Shown piece after piece: positions 46,157-55,202 of a stretch of 64,000 bases of DNA (position 1 is its first letter; every line of letters begins with the position of its first letter). The translations under genes and the position numbers were made by a program. Location: the NCBI RefSeq assembly GCF_034675845.1, contig NZ_JAUCCU010000001.1, forward strand, positions 2,108,001 through 2,172,000, written 5' to 3'. Below the pieces are notes generated by a model, which saw only the letters and a list, made by a program, of their open reading frames with translations, did not search any database and was not told the origin of the DNA. Source of the DNA: Castellaniella sp. (GTDB lineage: Bacteria > Pseudomonadota > Gammaproteobacteria > Burkholderiales > Burkholderiaceae_B).

Positions 46157-46479
46157 GTGAAGATACTCGTAAGTAAAGACCTTGTTGGGATGGTCTTATG
46201 TCTAGGTCTCGAGTTTATTCACTTTGCTTGATGCGATATTCCCGGGGGCGTGTGTCATCTTTAGGGTTGAGGCGAGGCTTTGCGTAATACCTGAAGGCTA
46301 TTGAGCGAGGGGGGACACTACGTGAGCTGTAAGTGCAAGGCAAAATCGGTGACAAATCGGTGACAAATTAGAGATTTTTACTGTGGTTGGAATTAGCGAG
46401 AAAATAGAGGAAGCAATGTGTAAGCCATTGATTTTTCTGGTATGATTTGCACTCACACCCCCTGATTTAGTGCGCTTAA
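46157..46479. other. Gene-free right end of the island
   Basis: About 320 bases without a gene. It contains the tandem 11-bp arm-type repeats (46347-46368), then AT-rich DNA up to attR. Confidence 0.5.
46347..46368 (+). repeat. Tandem 11-bp repeats, probable integrase arm sites (right)
   Basis: CGGTGACAAAT occurs twice without a gap (46347-46357 and 46358-46368), 111 bp inside attR. It matches the doublet at 19599-19620 in sequence and orientation. Confidence 0.6.
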
Positions 46480-46530
46480 ACTACGTTCGGGACGTAGGAG
46501 TCGCATGTTCGAATCATGTCACCCCGACCA
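46480..46530 (+). repeat. attR: 51-bp tRNA-Pro repeat
   Basis: A perfect copy of 19458-19508. The 5' third of the tRNA is absent, so this copy is not a working tRNA. The adjacent minus-strand gene ends inside it. Confidence 0.93.
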
Positions 46531-48484
46531 TATATTCAAAATCCCCCCTTTCAGCCTGTAGGCGCAACGCCAGTTGTTCCGCCGTCATGGGCCGTGCATG
46601 CCAATATCCCTGGCCGTAATCACAGTCGATATTTTTCAGAATCCAGTGTTGGTCTTCGGTCTCTATGCCTTCGGCAATGACTTTCAGGCCCAGTTGGTGC
46701 GCCATGGCGATGATGGCCTGGCATAGAACCCGGTCGCTGGATTCCGGGCTCAGGTTGCGCACGAAGCACTGGTCGATCTTGATATAGTCCACATCGAAAC
46801 GCTGCAGGTAGGCCAAGGACGAATAGCCTGTGCCGAAATCATCCAGCGCCACCTGAATCCCCGCATCGCGAAACTGCAGCAGGCGTGAACTGACCCAGTT
46901 TTCAGCCCCCATCAGGACTTGCTCGGTGATTTCCACGGTCAGGGCGCTGCCGGGCAGGCCCAATGCGTGCAGGGCGCTGATCCAGGCGGCCGGGTCCAGT
47001 CCATCGTCTTTGAATTGGGCGGGCGAGACATTGATGCCGATGACGAAATCAGGCAGATATTCTTGGCGCCACTGGGCCAGTTGCTGGCTGGCAGTATGGA
47101 ATACCCAATCGCCAATCGGGACGATCAGGCCGGATTCCTCGGCCAGCGGGATGAAATCCATCGGCTTGATCAGGCCGCGCTGTGGGTGCAGCCAGCGGAT
47201 CAAGGCTTCGGCCTTGATGGTGCGGCCCGTGTGCATGTCAACCACTGGTTGGTAAAGCAACTGAAAGGCTTTTGAGTGCACGGCGGCGTGCAGGTCCTGC
47301 AGAAGTTCGCGGTGATCCTGGGCGGCCTGGCGCATGGAGTCCTGGAATACGCAATAGCGATTGCGGCCCAGGTTTTTGGCGGCATACAAAGCCAGATCGG
47401 CATGTTTCAGCAGGGTGGTGGCATCCGCGCCATCCTGAGGGAAAAAGGTCAGCCCCGCGCTGATCGAAATCTGTGCGGCCTGGTGTTGCAGCGTAAATGG
47501 CCGGGTGATGGTCTGCAGCACGCGCTGACAGATCTCGTGGGCCGCGGCGGGGGTGATTGGCGCAGCCAGGATCAGGGTGAACTCGTCGCCGCCCAGGCGT
47601 GCCAGCAAATCGGTGTCGCGGATGCAGGCCTGCAAGCGTTGCGCCACCTGCTGCAGCAGGGCGTCGCCCACGTCATGGCCGTGGCTGTCGTTGATTTCCT
47701 TGAACTCGTCCAGGTCCAGAAACACCAGCGCGAAGGGTTGACCGCTAACCTGGGTCAGATCAATATTGGCTTGTAGCTGTTGCTGGAAGGCCTGGCGGTT
47801 GGGCAATTGGGTCAGTGAGTCAAAATGCGCCTGATGCCAGACGGCTGCTTCGACGCGCTTGCGCTCGGTGATGTCCAGCATCATGCCGATGATGGTGGGT
47901 TGGCCGCCCAGCATGATCTGAGACCCGTAGACCTCGACCTCGATTGGCGTGCCATCTTGGCGGATGGCGGGGCATTCATAGCGGGCGTGGGCGACGGTGC
48001 CCGATAGCCGCTGATCGGCACGGACACAGATTTTTTGATAGGTCTCGGGCGGAAAAATACGGTCCAGGGGGAAATTATCGGCCAGCGCCTGCTGCTCGTA
48101 GCCCAGTATCTGGGCCAACTGCGGGCTGGCGTAGGTGAATTGCACCGCTTTATTGACCATGTAGATGCCAATCACGGTATTGCCATCCAGTCCATTGAAC
48201 ATGGCCTGGGTATGGGCCAGGGCGTGATGCATGGATAGCGCTTGGCGCTGTAGATGGCGGATGTGGCGGATCAAGAGCCAGGCGCCGGTGTTGGTCAGCA
48301 GCAGCAAGAGCAGGCCCAGCCATAGCACGGCCTGCTGCTGCCGGGCCGCCGGTAGCAGCAGGCCAGTGATCAGCAGCGCATTGCAGGCCAGCAGCAGGCC
48401 TATGCCAACCCAGATGCTTGGCCGCGTCGGTAGACGTGCGTGCGAATCAGCCAGGGTGGAGGACTGGAAGCTAGGCATGGGCAA
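46514..48484 (-). CDS. PAS-GGDEF-EAL c-di-GMP signalling protein
   Basis: A 656-aa membrane protein with two N-terminal helices (about 24-75), a PAS domain (about 90-210), GGDEF and EAL. The cyclase domain is intact (FLDLDEFKEINDSHGHDVGD, LARLGGDEF). The phosphodiesterase domain keeps KAEALIRW, INVSPAQF, TVEITEQ, LDDFGTGYSS, IKIDQCFV and EGIE, so both activities are possible. The TGA stop (46514-46516) and the last residues MVGVT lie in the att repeat; before insertion this gene overlapped the tRNA-Pro 3' end on the opposite strand. Confidence 0.9.
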   Translation of the reverse strand: MPMPSFQSSTLADSHARLPTRPSIWVGIGLLLACNALLITGLLLPAARQQQAVLWLGLLLLLLTNTGAWLLIRHIRHLQRQALSMHHALAHTQAMFNGLDGNTVIGIYMVNKAVQFTYASPQLAQILGYEQQALADNFPLDRIFPPETYQKICVRADQRLSGTVAHARYECPAIRQDGTPIEVEVYGSQIMLGGQPTIIGMMLDITERKRVEAAVWHQAHFDSLTQLPNRQAFQQQLQANIDLTQVSGQPFALVFLDLDEFKEINDSHGHDVGDALLQQVAQRLQACIRDTDLLARLGGDEFTLILAAPITPAAAHEICQRVLQTITRPFTLQHQAAQISISAGLTFFPQDGADATTLLKHADLALYAAKNLGRNRYCVFQDSMRQAAQDHRELLQDLHAAVHSKAFQLLYQPVVDMHTGRTIKAEALIRWLHPQRGLIKPMDFIPLAEESGLIVPIGDWVFHTASQQLAQWRQEYLPDFVIGINVSPAQFKDDGLDPAAWISALHALGLPGSALTVEITEQVLMGAENWVSSRLLQFRDAGIQVALDDFGTGYSSLAYLQRFDVDYIKIDQCFVRNLSPESSDRVLCQAIIAMAHQLGLKVIAEGIETEDQHWILKNIDCDYGQGYWHARPMTAEQLALRLQAERGDFEYMVGVT

Positions 48485-48550
48485 TGTGCTGGGGGTGATG
48501 TCCCCATCAGCTTAACTGATCTGGGGCCAAAGCACCGCCAGTGTCTGGTC

Positions 48551-49039
48551 TCAGGCCAGATGTGCCATGAATACCTGGCACAGGGCCTCCATGCCGATAC
48601 GGTCCTCTGCATCAAAGCGTCCCGCGACGGGGCTGTCCACGTCCCAGACGCCCAACAGCGTGCCATCGGCCCGCACCAACGGCACGACGATTTCGGATTG
48701 CGAGGCCGCATCGCAGGGGATGTGACCTGCAAATTGATTCACATCCTGCACGACCTGAGTCTGGCGGGTGTGGGCGGCAGTGCCGCAGACCCCCGTTCCG
48801 AGCGGAATGCGGATGCAGGCAGGCTTGCCCTGAAAGGGACCGACCACCAGCTCGGTGCCGTCATAAAGATAGAAGCCGGCCCAATTCAACCGGGACAGGC
48901 TATGGAAAACCAAGGCGCTGAAGTTGGCCGCGTTGGCAATCAAGTTGGGCTCGCCGGTGATCAGGTGTCGTGCCTGTTCAACCAGGCTGGCATAGTGGGC
49001 GGTCTTGTTGGCAAAGGTTTGTGGCGACAGGTGAAACAT
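48551..49039 (-). CDS. msrC: Free methionine-(R)-sulfoxide reductase (GAF domain)
   Basis: A 162-aa GAF-fold enzyme reducing free methionine-(R)-sulfoxide in the cytosol with thioredoxin. The three redox cysteines are C75, C85 and C109 (GKPACIRIPLGTGVCGTAA, HIPCDAASQSEIVVPL). Their 10- and 24-residue spacing equals that of E. coli fRMsr (C84, C94, C118). LNWAGFYLYDG and GVWDVDSP are further family features. The gene lies between the two c-di-GMP genes, is transcribed like the left one, and is probably a separate unit. Confidence 0.9.
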   Translation of the reverse strand: MFHLSPQTFANKTAHYASLVEQARHLITGEPNLIANAANFSALVFHSLSRLNWAGFYLYDGTELVVGPFQGKPACIRIPLGTGVCGTAAHTRQTQVVQDVNQFAGHIPCDAASQSEIVVPLVRADGTLLGVWDVDSPVAGRFDAEDRIGMEALCQVFMAHLA

Positions 49040-49169
49040 GGATCAATCCTGATCTGTGGTGATTCACGCATTGTAGAGCCGGGCGTGCCAGGCTTTAGTC
49101 TGGACTGCATTCCGTGTATATTCAGTTACTTCAAACTTAACCTAGGGTTCGATACCCAAGGAGCCCGAT

Positions 49170-51944
49170 TTGGCTGATGCGCGTGGCCATTCCGTAGAAC
49201 CCAATTCAGATCCCGGCACCCGTCCGGGATTTTTCGATAGTCTGCGCACCCGGTTGTTTTTGGCCGTGTTGGTGGCTGCGATCCCCATCATTATCGGCAT
49301 GGGGTATTACATCTGGCACCAATACAAAGGCTTGGTGGCCAACGCCGAACATAGCGCTGAAAGCCTTGTTCAGATTACGGTAGCCTACGATCGCACCTTG
49401 CTGGATGATGCCCGGGATGTCTTGCTGGCTCTATCCAACTCGCCGGTGCTGCGCGATGGGCGCTGGGATCAATGCCGGGGCTATCTGGCGACATTGCTGT
49501 CGCGTTTGCCGCGCTATCTCAATTTAGGGGTAGCCAGCGCCGAAGGCTATCAAGTCTGTTCTGGTTTGCCCGATCCGAACCCCAACGGTGCTTATCTGGG
49601 CGACCGTCCCTATATTCAGGCTGCCATGGAGCGGCCCGATGTCGTGTTGGGGGGGTTTATTATCGGCCGCATGTCCAATATCCCGACGCTGGTGCTGGGG
49701 GTGCGCATTTCAGGTGACTCGGGCGTTACCTCTGGCGTGGCCTTTGCGGGGCTCAATCTGGGGTATTTGCGTGCCGGGGCTGCCATTCCGGACTTGCAGC
49801 CGCGTTCGCGGCTGTGGATACTGGATCGCGAAGGCCACGTATTGCAGCGCATTCCCGGCGACATCAGCCATCTGGGCGAGCGGGTGGACCCATACCCGCC
49901 TGGCGGCGTCGGCTTGCTGCGCAGCACGTATCTTGACGCCAGCGGTGAGCCTTGGGTGTCCTTTACCATGCCCAGTGGCCCCAGGGGGGATCCCCTGGGT
50001 ATTTCCGTGCGCTATGAAATTCCCGAAACCTCGCTCTATGCCGAGGCTAGAAGCGCGCTATGGACGGGACTGGTCATCATGGCGCTGCTGCTGGGTGTCG
50101 TGATGCTGGTGGCCTGGAATCTGACCCAACTGGCGGCCGGGCGCAGCCTGGAATACTTGCGCGAGGCGGTGCGGCGGCTGGCTGCGCAGGACTTTTCCTG
50201 GCGCGTGGCGGATCGGCTGCATGGCCGCGATCTGCGCGAAATCGGACAGCAGTTCGATGCCATGGCGGATGCCTTGCAAAGCACACAGCGCCACCTGCAG
50301 CAGTCCGAACAAAGCTACCGCCTGCTGTTCGAGGGCAGTCCGAATCCCATGCTGGTGATGGGCACAGACAGTGGCCGCTTCCTGGCGGTCAATGATGCCG
50401 CCTTGCTGCAGTATGGCTATGATCGTGAGGCACTGCTGGCTTTGACGCTGGATGATTTGCGCGTCGCGGTGCTGGACAATCAGTCTGGCTCATCCTATTT
50501 CTACGAGCATCATCGACATCATGACGGCCATGTCTTGTTGGTCGAGGTGCGTAGCCTGTTCCTGCGGTTTACCGAACAATCTGCCCATGTGTTGGTGATT
50601 CGGGACCTGACCGAGCACCATGCCCAGCAACAAGCTCTGGCCTATCAGGCATCCCATGATCCGCTGACCCAATTGCTTAACCGAGGCGAGATCCTGGATC
50701 AGCTGCAGCGCCGCACTCAACAGACATCTGACCAGGGCTGGGCCCTGGTACTGTCCAATCTGGATGGCTTCAAAGAGGTCAATGGGGCGTTGGGTCATGA
50801 TGTGGGCGATCGCATGCTGCAAGCCGTCGCTACTCGTTTTCGGGATACATTGGGCGCGGATTGCGTGCTGGCCAGGCTGGGTGGCGATGAGTTTGCATTC
50901 TTGCTGGAAACCAACCACGAGGTCCAGGCACGCGGTCGCGTCTATCGCCTGCTGGCAGCGATTCGCGAGCCTTTTTCCTTTAACGAGATGCAACTGCGCA
51001 TCAATTGCAGTTTTGGCCTGGCCCTATATCCGGACCATACCCGCGAACCTGACGAGTTGGTGCGGTTTGCCGACGCTGCCATGCGTCGCGCAAAGCGTGA
51101 AGGTCTGGGGATCGCCGTCTTCAATGCCCAGGACCGAACCCATGTGCATGATCGTTTGTTGTTGCGGGCGGAGCTGCGCACCGCCCTGGCGCAGGGCCAG
51201 TTCCTGCTGCACCTGCAGCCGAAAATCATTCTGAACTCTGACCACTACGCCGAAGGCACTCCGGTCGGGTTCGAGGCCCTGGCGCGCTGGAGTCACCCCG
51301 AGCGCGGCCTGATTCCCCCCGCCCAGTTCATTCCTATCATCGAAATCACGGACTTGATCCACCCCTTTACCCGCTGGGTGGTGGATCAGGCAGTTGCCGC
51401 TTGCGTCCGGCTGCAGGCCGTGTATCCGGGGGTTGGGATTGCGGTCAATATTTCAGCGCGCAATCTGCTGGACGAATACTTTCCGCAGCAGGTCGAAGAT
51501 GTGCTGATCCACCATGGGCTGGACCCGTCCCTGCTGGAACTCGAAGTCACCGAGAGCGTCATCATGGCCGATCCGGCCCGGGCGCTGCGCACGCTGTATG
51601 CCTTGCATGGCCTGGGTGTGCGCCTGTCCATTGATGATTTCGGCACTGGGTATTCCTCATTTGCCTATCTTAATCGCCTGCCGGTCGATGCCTTGAAAAT
51701 CGATCAGTCGTTTGTGGCGGGCATGGTCGAGGATGCGGATCTCGCCGCCATTGTGCGCTCTATCATCGACATGAGTCACACGCTGGGCTTGAAGGTGATT
51801 GCCGAAGGCATTGAAACTGCCGCTGTGCAGCAGCAATTGCGTGACATGGGTTGCGATATGGGACAGGGCTATGGCATAGGCCGACCCATGCCCGCAGACC
51901 AGGCGTTGGCCTGGTTGCGGGATGCCGGGTCAGTTCATTCCTGA
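49170..51944 (+). CDS. Membrane sensor with PAS, degenerate GGDEF and EAL domains
   Basis: A 924-aa protein started by TTG 49170, with AGGAG six bases before. Transmembrane helices at about 28-48 and 290-315 enclose a periplasmic Cache-like sensor domain. HAMP, PAS (about 385-490), GGDEF and EAL follow. The cyclase motif GGDEF is present, but the metal-binding DxD is replaced (LSNLDGFKEVNGALGHDVGD), so cyclase activity is doubtful. The EAL domain keeps FEALARW, NISARNL, ELEVTES, IDDFGTGYSS, LKIDQSFV and EGIET and should hydrolyse c-di-GMP. The 3' end overlaps the carbonic anhydrase gene tail by ten bases. Confidence 0.88.
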   Translation: MADARGHSVEPNSDPGTRPGFFDSLRTRLFLAVLVAAIPIIIGMGYYIWHQYKGLVANAEHSAESLVQITVAYDRTLLDDARDVLLALSNSPVLRDGRWDQCRGYLATLLSRLPRYLNLGVASAEGYQVCSGLPDPNPNGAYLGDRPYIQAAMERPDVVLGGFIIGRMSNIPTLVLGVRISGDSGVTSGVAFAGLNLGYLRAGAAIPDLQPRSRLWILDREGHVLQRIPGDISHLGERVDPYPPGGVGLLRSTYLDASGEPWVSFTMPSGPRGDPLGISVRYEIPETSLYAEARSALWTGLVIMALLLGVVMLVAWNLTQLAAGRSLEYLREAVRRLAAQDFSWRVADRLHGRDLREIGQQFDAMADALQSTQRHLQQSEQSYRLLFEGSPNPMLVMGTDSGRFLAVNDAALLQYGYDREALLALTLDDLRVAVLDNQSGSSYFYEHHRHHDGHVLLVEVRSLFLRFTEQSAHVLVIRDLTEHHAQQQALAYQASHDPLTQLLNRGEILDQLQRRTQQTSDQGWALVLSNLDGFKEVNGALGHDVGDRMLQAVATRFRDTLGADCVLARLGGDEFAFLLETNHEVQARGRVYRLLAAIREPFSFNEMQLRINCSFGLALYPDHTREPDELVRFADAAMRRAKREGLGIAVFNAQDRTHVHDRLLLRAELRTALAQGQFLLHLQPKIILNSDHYAEGTPVGFEALARWSHPERGLIPPAQFIPIIEITDLIHPFTRWVVDQAVAACVRLQAVYPGVGIAVNISARNLLDEYFPQQVEDVLIHHGLDPSLLELEVTESVIMADPARALRTLYALHGLGVRLSIDDFGTGYSSFAYLNRLPVDALKIDQSFVAGMVEDADLAAIVRSIIDMSHTLGLKVIAEGIETAAVQQQLRDMGCDMGQGYGIGRPMPADQALAWLRDAGSVHS

Positions 51945-52570
51945 TAGGGTTCGAACTTCCCGGTATCGGGGTTACGGATGAATAGCACGCCGGTGGCGAC
52001 CCCGAAGTACGCCCCATGAATGGTGAGCTGGCCTGCCTCCACCCTTTCCCGCACAGCGGGGAAGGTCAGCAGATTATTCATGCTGTATTCCACGACGCCC
52101 CATTCCATCTGGCGAATCCATTCAGCATAGTCGCCTGTGCGGGGGCCGATCTTATCGACCACGGGCTGAATCTGCGACATCCATTTACCGATGAAGTCGG
52201 GCTTGGACAAAGGGGCGGTCTGATTGGCAAAGGCAGACACGCCGCCGCAGCTGGCATGGCCCATGACGACGATATGGCCGACCTCCAGGGCGTTGACCCC
52301 GAATTCGATGCAGGCGCTGGTGCCGTGAAAGGCCGTTTCCGGATCTGCTTCGCAGGGTGGAACGATGCCGGCGATGTTGCGCACCACGAACATTTCCCCC
52401 GGGCTGGCATCAAAAATAGCCTCGGGTGCCACGCGTGAGTCGCCGCAGCTGATCAACATGATGTCGGGGTGTTGGCCATATTGGGCCAAATCGAGATAGC
52501 GGGCGCGCTCAGTTTCGAGTCGTCCGTGCAGGAATGATTGGTAGCCTTCGGTCAATCGTTGAGGGAACAC
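51935..52570 (-). CDS. can: Beta-class carbonic anhydrase
   Basis: A 211-aa zinc enzyme interconverting CO2 and bicarbonate in the cytosol. The zinc ligands and catalytic dyad are C42, D44 and R46 (ISCGDSRVAP), H105 and C108 (VVMGHASCGGVSA). Length and motifs fit the E. coli Can type. It lies next to a LysR gene and divergent dabBA. The DAB system needs a hydration or dehydration balance inside the cell, so a joint role in bicarbonate supply is likely. No strong ribosome site is needed to place the ATG at 52570. Confidence 0.93.
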   Translation of the reverse strand: MFPQRLTEGYQSFLHGRLETERARYLDLAQYGQHPDIMLISCGDSRVAPEAIFDASPGEMFVVRNIAGIVPPCEADPETAFHGTSACIEFGVNALEVGHIVVMGHASCGGVSAFANQTAPLSKPDFIGKWMSQIQPVVDKIGPRTGDYAEWIRQMEWGVVEYSMNNLLTFPAVRERVEAGQLTIHGAYFGVATGVLFIRNPDTGKFEPYQE

Positions 52571-52606
52571 AATGGATGTCCTTTTGGTTTGAGGGGGGCT
52601 TGTGGG

Positions 52607-53509
52607 TTACGTGAAAATATTGCCGGCTGCCGCATTCAGCAGTAACTGATTAAGCGGGCCAGCCGGATGACTATGCTGGACGGTGATGGCATAAAAATGC
52701 TCGGTCAGTTGAGAGGATTGCCCGATATGCACCAGTTCGCCAGATTGTAGTTCGTCTTGTACCACCACCTGAGGCAGCATGGTGATCCAGCCGCTGTCGC
52801 GCGCGACCAGGCGCAGCATGGTCATGTCGTCGATTTCAGCGCGCAGTCTGGGTTGCACCCCAACGGAAAAGCACAGGGCATCGAATTGTGGGCGCACGCT
52901 GTGGCGCGCACTGGGTACGGCCATTTCAACGCCATTCAGATCGTGCGGGACGCGCAGTGTCGTGCCGGCCCAGCGGTCGGCTCGCCCCACCAGAGAAATC
53001 ACTTGGCTCCCGAGAAATCGGGAAGATACCGGGCGAGCTGGGTCAGAGGGAAGTGGTTCGTTGGCCAGCACCACGTCCAGTTGATGGCGCAACAGCCGTT
53101 CCACCAGAACCTGTAAGGAACCTGAATCGACTGACAGCACGACGGCAGGGTCGTGAAATAGCGGATTCAGCCAGTTGACCTGAAAGTTGCGCGACATGGT
53201 GGATACGCTGCCCACGCGGATGTGGATAGTCCCTTCGTCGCGGCCTTCCAGCCAACCCAGCATCTGTTCGCCCAGGCCGAAAATGCCTTCGGCATAGACA
53301 AATATCTGCTGACCAATGGCGGTGAGCTCCAGGTGGCGTCCCTGGCGGTCGAACAAAGGGGTGCCCAGCCGACTCTCCAGTTGGCGGATCTGGGTGGAGA
53401 GGGCGGATTGAGATGTATGGATTTGTTCAGCAGTATGCGTCAGAGAACCGTTTTTCGCGACTCGCCAAAAATAGAACAAATGCTTGAAATTCAGCTGGTT
53501 AATGTCCAT
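52607..53509 (-). CDS. LysR-family regulator beside the DAB genes
   Basis: A 300-aa regulator from ATG 53509 (MDINQLNFKHLFYFWRVAKN). The winged helix-turn-helix (GSLTHTAEQIHTSQSALSTQ) is followed by a LysR substrate-binding domain. The N-terminal sequence is NhaR-like, and similar regulators occur beside DAB loci. It is divergent from dabB, with only 66 bases between starts, and 36 bases upstream of the carbonic anhydrase gene on the same strand. It probably controls both sides in response to inorganic carbon. A start at 53533 would run through the dyad. Confidence 0.85.
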   Translation of the reverse strand: MDINQLNFKHLFYFWRVAKNGSLTHTAEQIHTSQSALSTQIRQLESRLGTPLFDRQGRHLELTAIGQQIFVYAEGIFGLGEQMLGWLEGRDEGTIHIRVGSVSTMSRNFQVNWLNPLFHDPAVVLSVDSGSLQVLVERLLRHQLDVVLANEPLPSDPARPVSSRFLGSQVISLVGRADRWAGTTLRVPHDLNGVEMAVPSARHSVRPQFDALCFSVGVQPRLRAEIDDMTMLRLVARDSGWITMLPQVVVQDELQSGELVHIGQSSQLTEHFYAITVQHSHPAGPLNQLLLNAAAGNIFT

Positions 53510-53510
53510 C

Positions 53511-53527
53511 GTTCTGTTTTGTAGAAC
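53511..53527. promoter_or_regulatory. Candidate LysR-type operator
   Basis: GTTCT-N7-AGAAC forms a 5-bp dyad containing a T-N11-A core, immediately upstream of the regulator's start codon in the LysR-dabB intergenic region. Confidence 0.4.
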
Positions 53528-53575
53528 ATTCAAATATCATAAATGTAATTTACAGAATAAATAAAAGACCCAAGA

Positions 53576-55201
53576 ATGTGCAAGTTGTTTTTTGGAGTCG
53601 CTGTGTTGTTCTTGTCATATGAAATGAATTTCTTGCTGGCTGTGATGCCGGCGGTGCTGATGCTGATTGCCGTTGGCCGAGCGTACTGCAGCAAGCAGCC
53701 AGTGGAACGCATGTGGTGCCAATTCAATCGACTGACGCTGGCGGCGCTGGTATTTGCATTGCTGGGCTTAGTGTCGCAGTTGACCTTGGGCTTCTTGCCG
53801 GGTGGTACAGGCCCGTGGATGGATGGGTGGCTGGCTGCCGGGCTGTTTGGTGCCTGGGTCAGCTTGCTGGTGCAGTTGTTGGGACTTGTGATTGGCCTTT
53901 ATTCTTCCAGGCATCTGCGTGGCGAGCCGCGCCAGCAAGTCTATATCACAGCCTTGGCGGCTGTCCTGGCTGGCGTGCATGTGCTATTGCTGGCCGACCA
54001 CTGGCTGGTTCTGATCGCAGCGTGGGCAGCAATCGGCCATGCCATGCATTATTTGTTGTGTTTTTATCCGGATCGCCCATTTGCCTTGCTGGCGGCGCAT
54101 AAGAAAAAAGCAGCGGACAGGGCGGCCGATGTGCTGTTGGTTCTGGCCGCCACGCTGGCATGGTCACAGGTTGGCAGCGGGTCTTTGTCGGCCTTGTGGG
54201 TTTATATTGCGGCAGGCCATGCATCCGGCGTTTTAGCCTGGAGCGGGGTCTGTCTGGCGCTGGCCGTGATTGCGCGCACTGCGCTGATGCCCGTTCATGG
54301 CTGGCTGGTCCAAGTAATGGAGGCCCCCACGCCAGTCTCGGCGCTGCTGCATGCCGGGGTGGTCAACCTGGGGGGGTATGTGCTGGTGTTGTTTGCCCCT
54401 TTATTGGGTGTGTCGCTGGCGGCGCGCTGGTTGTTGGTGGGCTTTGGCCTGGTATCCGCCATCGTGGCGGGGCTGGTGCTGCTGACCCGGGTCAGCCAGA
54501 AGGTGCACCTGGCCTGGTCCACGATTGCCCAGATGGGGTTCATGCTGCTGGAGTGTGGCCTGGGTTTGTACCTGTTCGCAGCCCTGCACCTGCTCGGCCA
54601 TTCTCTGTATAAGGCACATAATTTTCTCAATGCGTCAAGCGCGGTCCAGGCATGCAATCGCAAGTTGATGCTGGGTGAATACCGCAACTCAGGTCTGAGC
54701 ATGCTGCTTGCCGTGCCGGTTTCACTCTTTGTCGTTTTTACGATTCAGCTTGCCTTGGGCAGCCATGCCTGGCACTGGTGGTGGAGCGCTTTGCTGGCGC
54801 TGGCCTGGGCGCCGGTTTTGTGGGTACCTGCTATGCAGCATGAGCTACCGATGCAGCGCTGGGTGCGCTGCTTGACCGCATTGGCGTGCGCTGCATTCCT
54901 GACGCTGGCTGCTGGTGTGCTGGATCAGGCCCCGATCGGCGCGGGCAGTGATCCGCTGGAGGCGGCTGGTGTGGTGGCTCTGGCCGGCATGGCGGCCATG
55001 TATCTGAGCATGGTGGCGCTCCAGCGCTGGCCGCAGGCGGCGATTGGTGTGCGCCGCTGGGTGTACGCCGGTTTTTATATGGATGAAGGCTATACCTGGT
55101 GGCTCTTGCGCCTGTGGCCGACGGCCTGGGCAGCTGTCGGGCGTCCTTCTGTTCCAGTCCGCCCGGCCCTGGTGGCGGGTCATTCGACCCAGGGATTTTG
55201 A
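53576..55201 (+). CDS. dabB: DabB, proton-channel-like subunit of the DAB inorganic carbon transporter
   Basis: A 541-aa membrane protein of the NADH-quinone oxidoreductase subunit 5 (NuoL/Mrp antiporter) family, with about 13 transmembrane helices. VMEAPTPVSALLHAGVVNLG is the family signature with the conserved lysine/histidine surroundings, and WSTIAQMGFMLLECGLGLYL follows. The DUF2309 gene one base downstream identifies it as DabB rather than a respiratory subunit. DabB is thought to couple the proton gradient to CO2/bicarbonate capture by DabA. An alternative start at 53624 (MNFLLAVMPAVL) is possible. Confidence 0.87.
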   Translation: MCKLFFGVAVLFLSYEMNFLLAVMPAVLMLIAVGRAYCSKQPVERMWCQFNRLTLAALVFALLGLVSQLTLGFLPGGTGPWMDGWLAAGLFGAWVSLLVQLLGLVIGLYSSRHLRGEPRQQVYITALAAVLAGVHVLLLADHWLVLIAAWAAIGHAMHYLLCFYPDRPFALLAAHKKKAADRAADVLLVLAATLAWSQVGSGSLSALWVYIAAGHASGVLAWSGVCLALAVIARTALMPVHGWLVQVMEAPTPVSALLHAGVVNLGGYVLVLFAPLLGVSLAARWLLVGFGLVSAIVAGLVLLTRVSQKVHLAWSTIAQMGFMLLECGLGLYLFAALHLLGHSLYKAHNFLNASSAVQACNRKLMLGEYRNSGLSMLLAVPVSLFVVFTIQLALGSHAWHWWWSALLALAWAPVLWVPAMQHELPMQRWVRCLTALACAAFLTLAAGVLDQAPIGAGSDPLEAAGVVALAGMAAMYLSMVALQRWPQAAIGVRRWVYAGFYMDEGYTWWLLRLWPTAWAAVGRPSVPVRPALVAGHSTQGF

Positions 55202-55202
55202 T

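Larger units (their letters stand above)
19458..46530. mobile_element. Integrated genomic island at tRNA-Pro with an IncQ-type replication module and kdp cargo
   Basis: A 27-kb element bounded by a perfect 51-bp direct repeat of the tRNA-Pro anticodon-to-CCA region. A tyrosine integrase gene lies 220 bp inside the left repeat. Backbone functions are an SSB-like protein, a replication-relaxation family protein, two AlpA-like proteins, an XRE regulator, and RepA/RepC with iterons. Cargo is kdpF-A-C-B-D-E plus an outer-membrane protein. The element holds several pseudogenes and two IS5-family elements. No type IV secretion genes or canonical relaxase were found, so self-transfer is unlikely; mobilisation is conceivable. 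Excision, replication and current activity are inferences. Confidence 0.9.
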
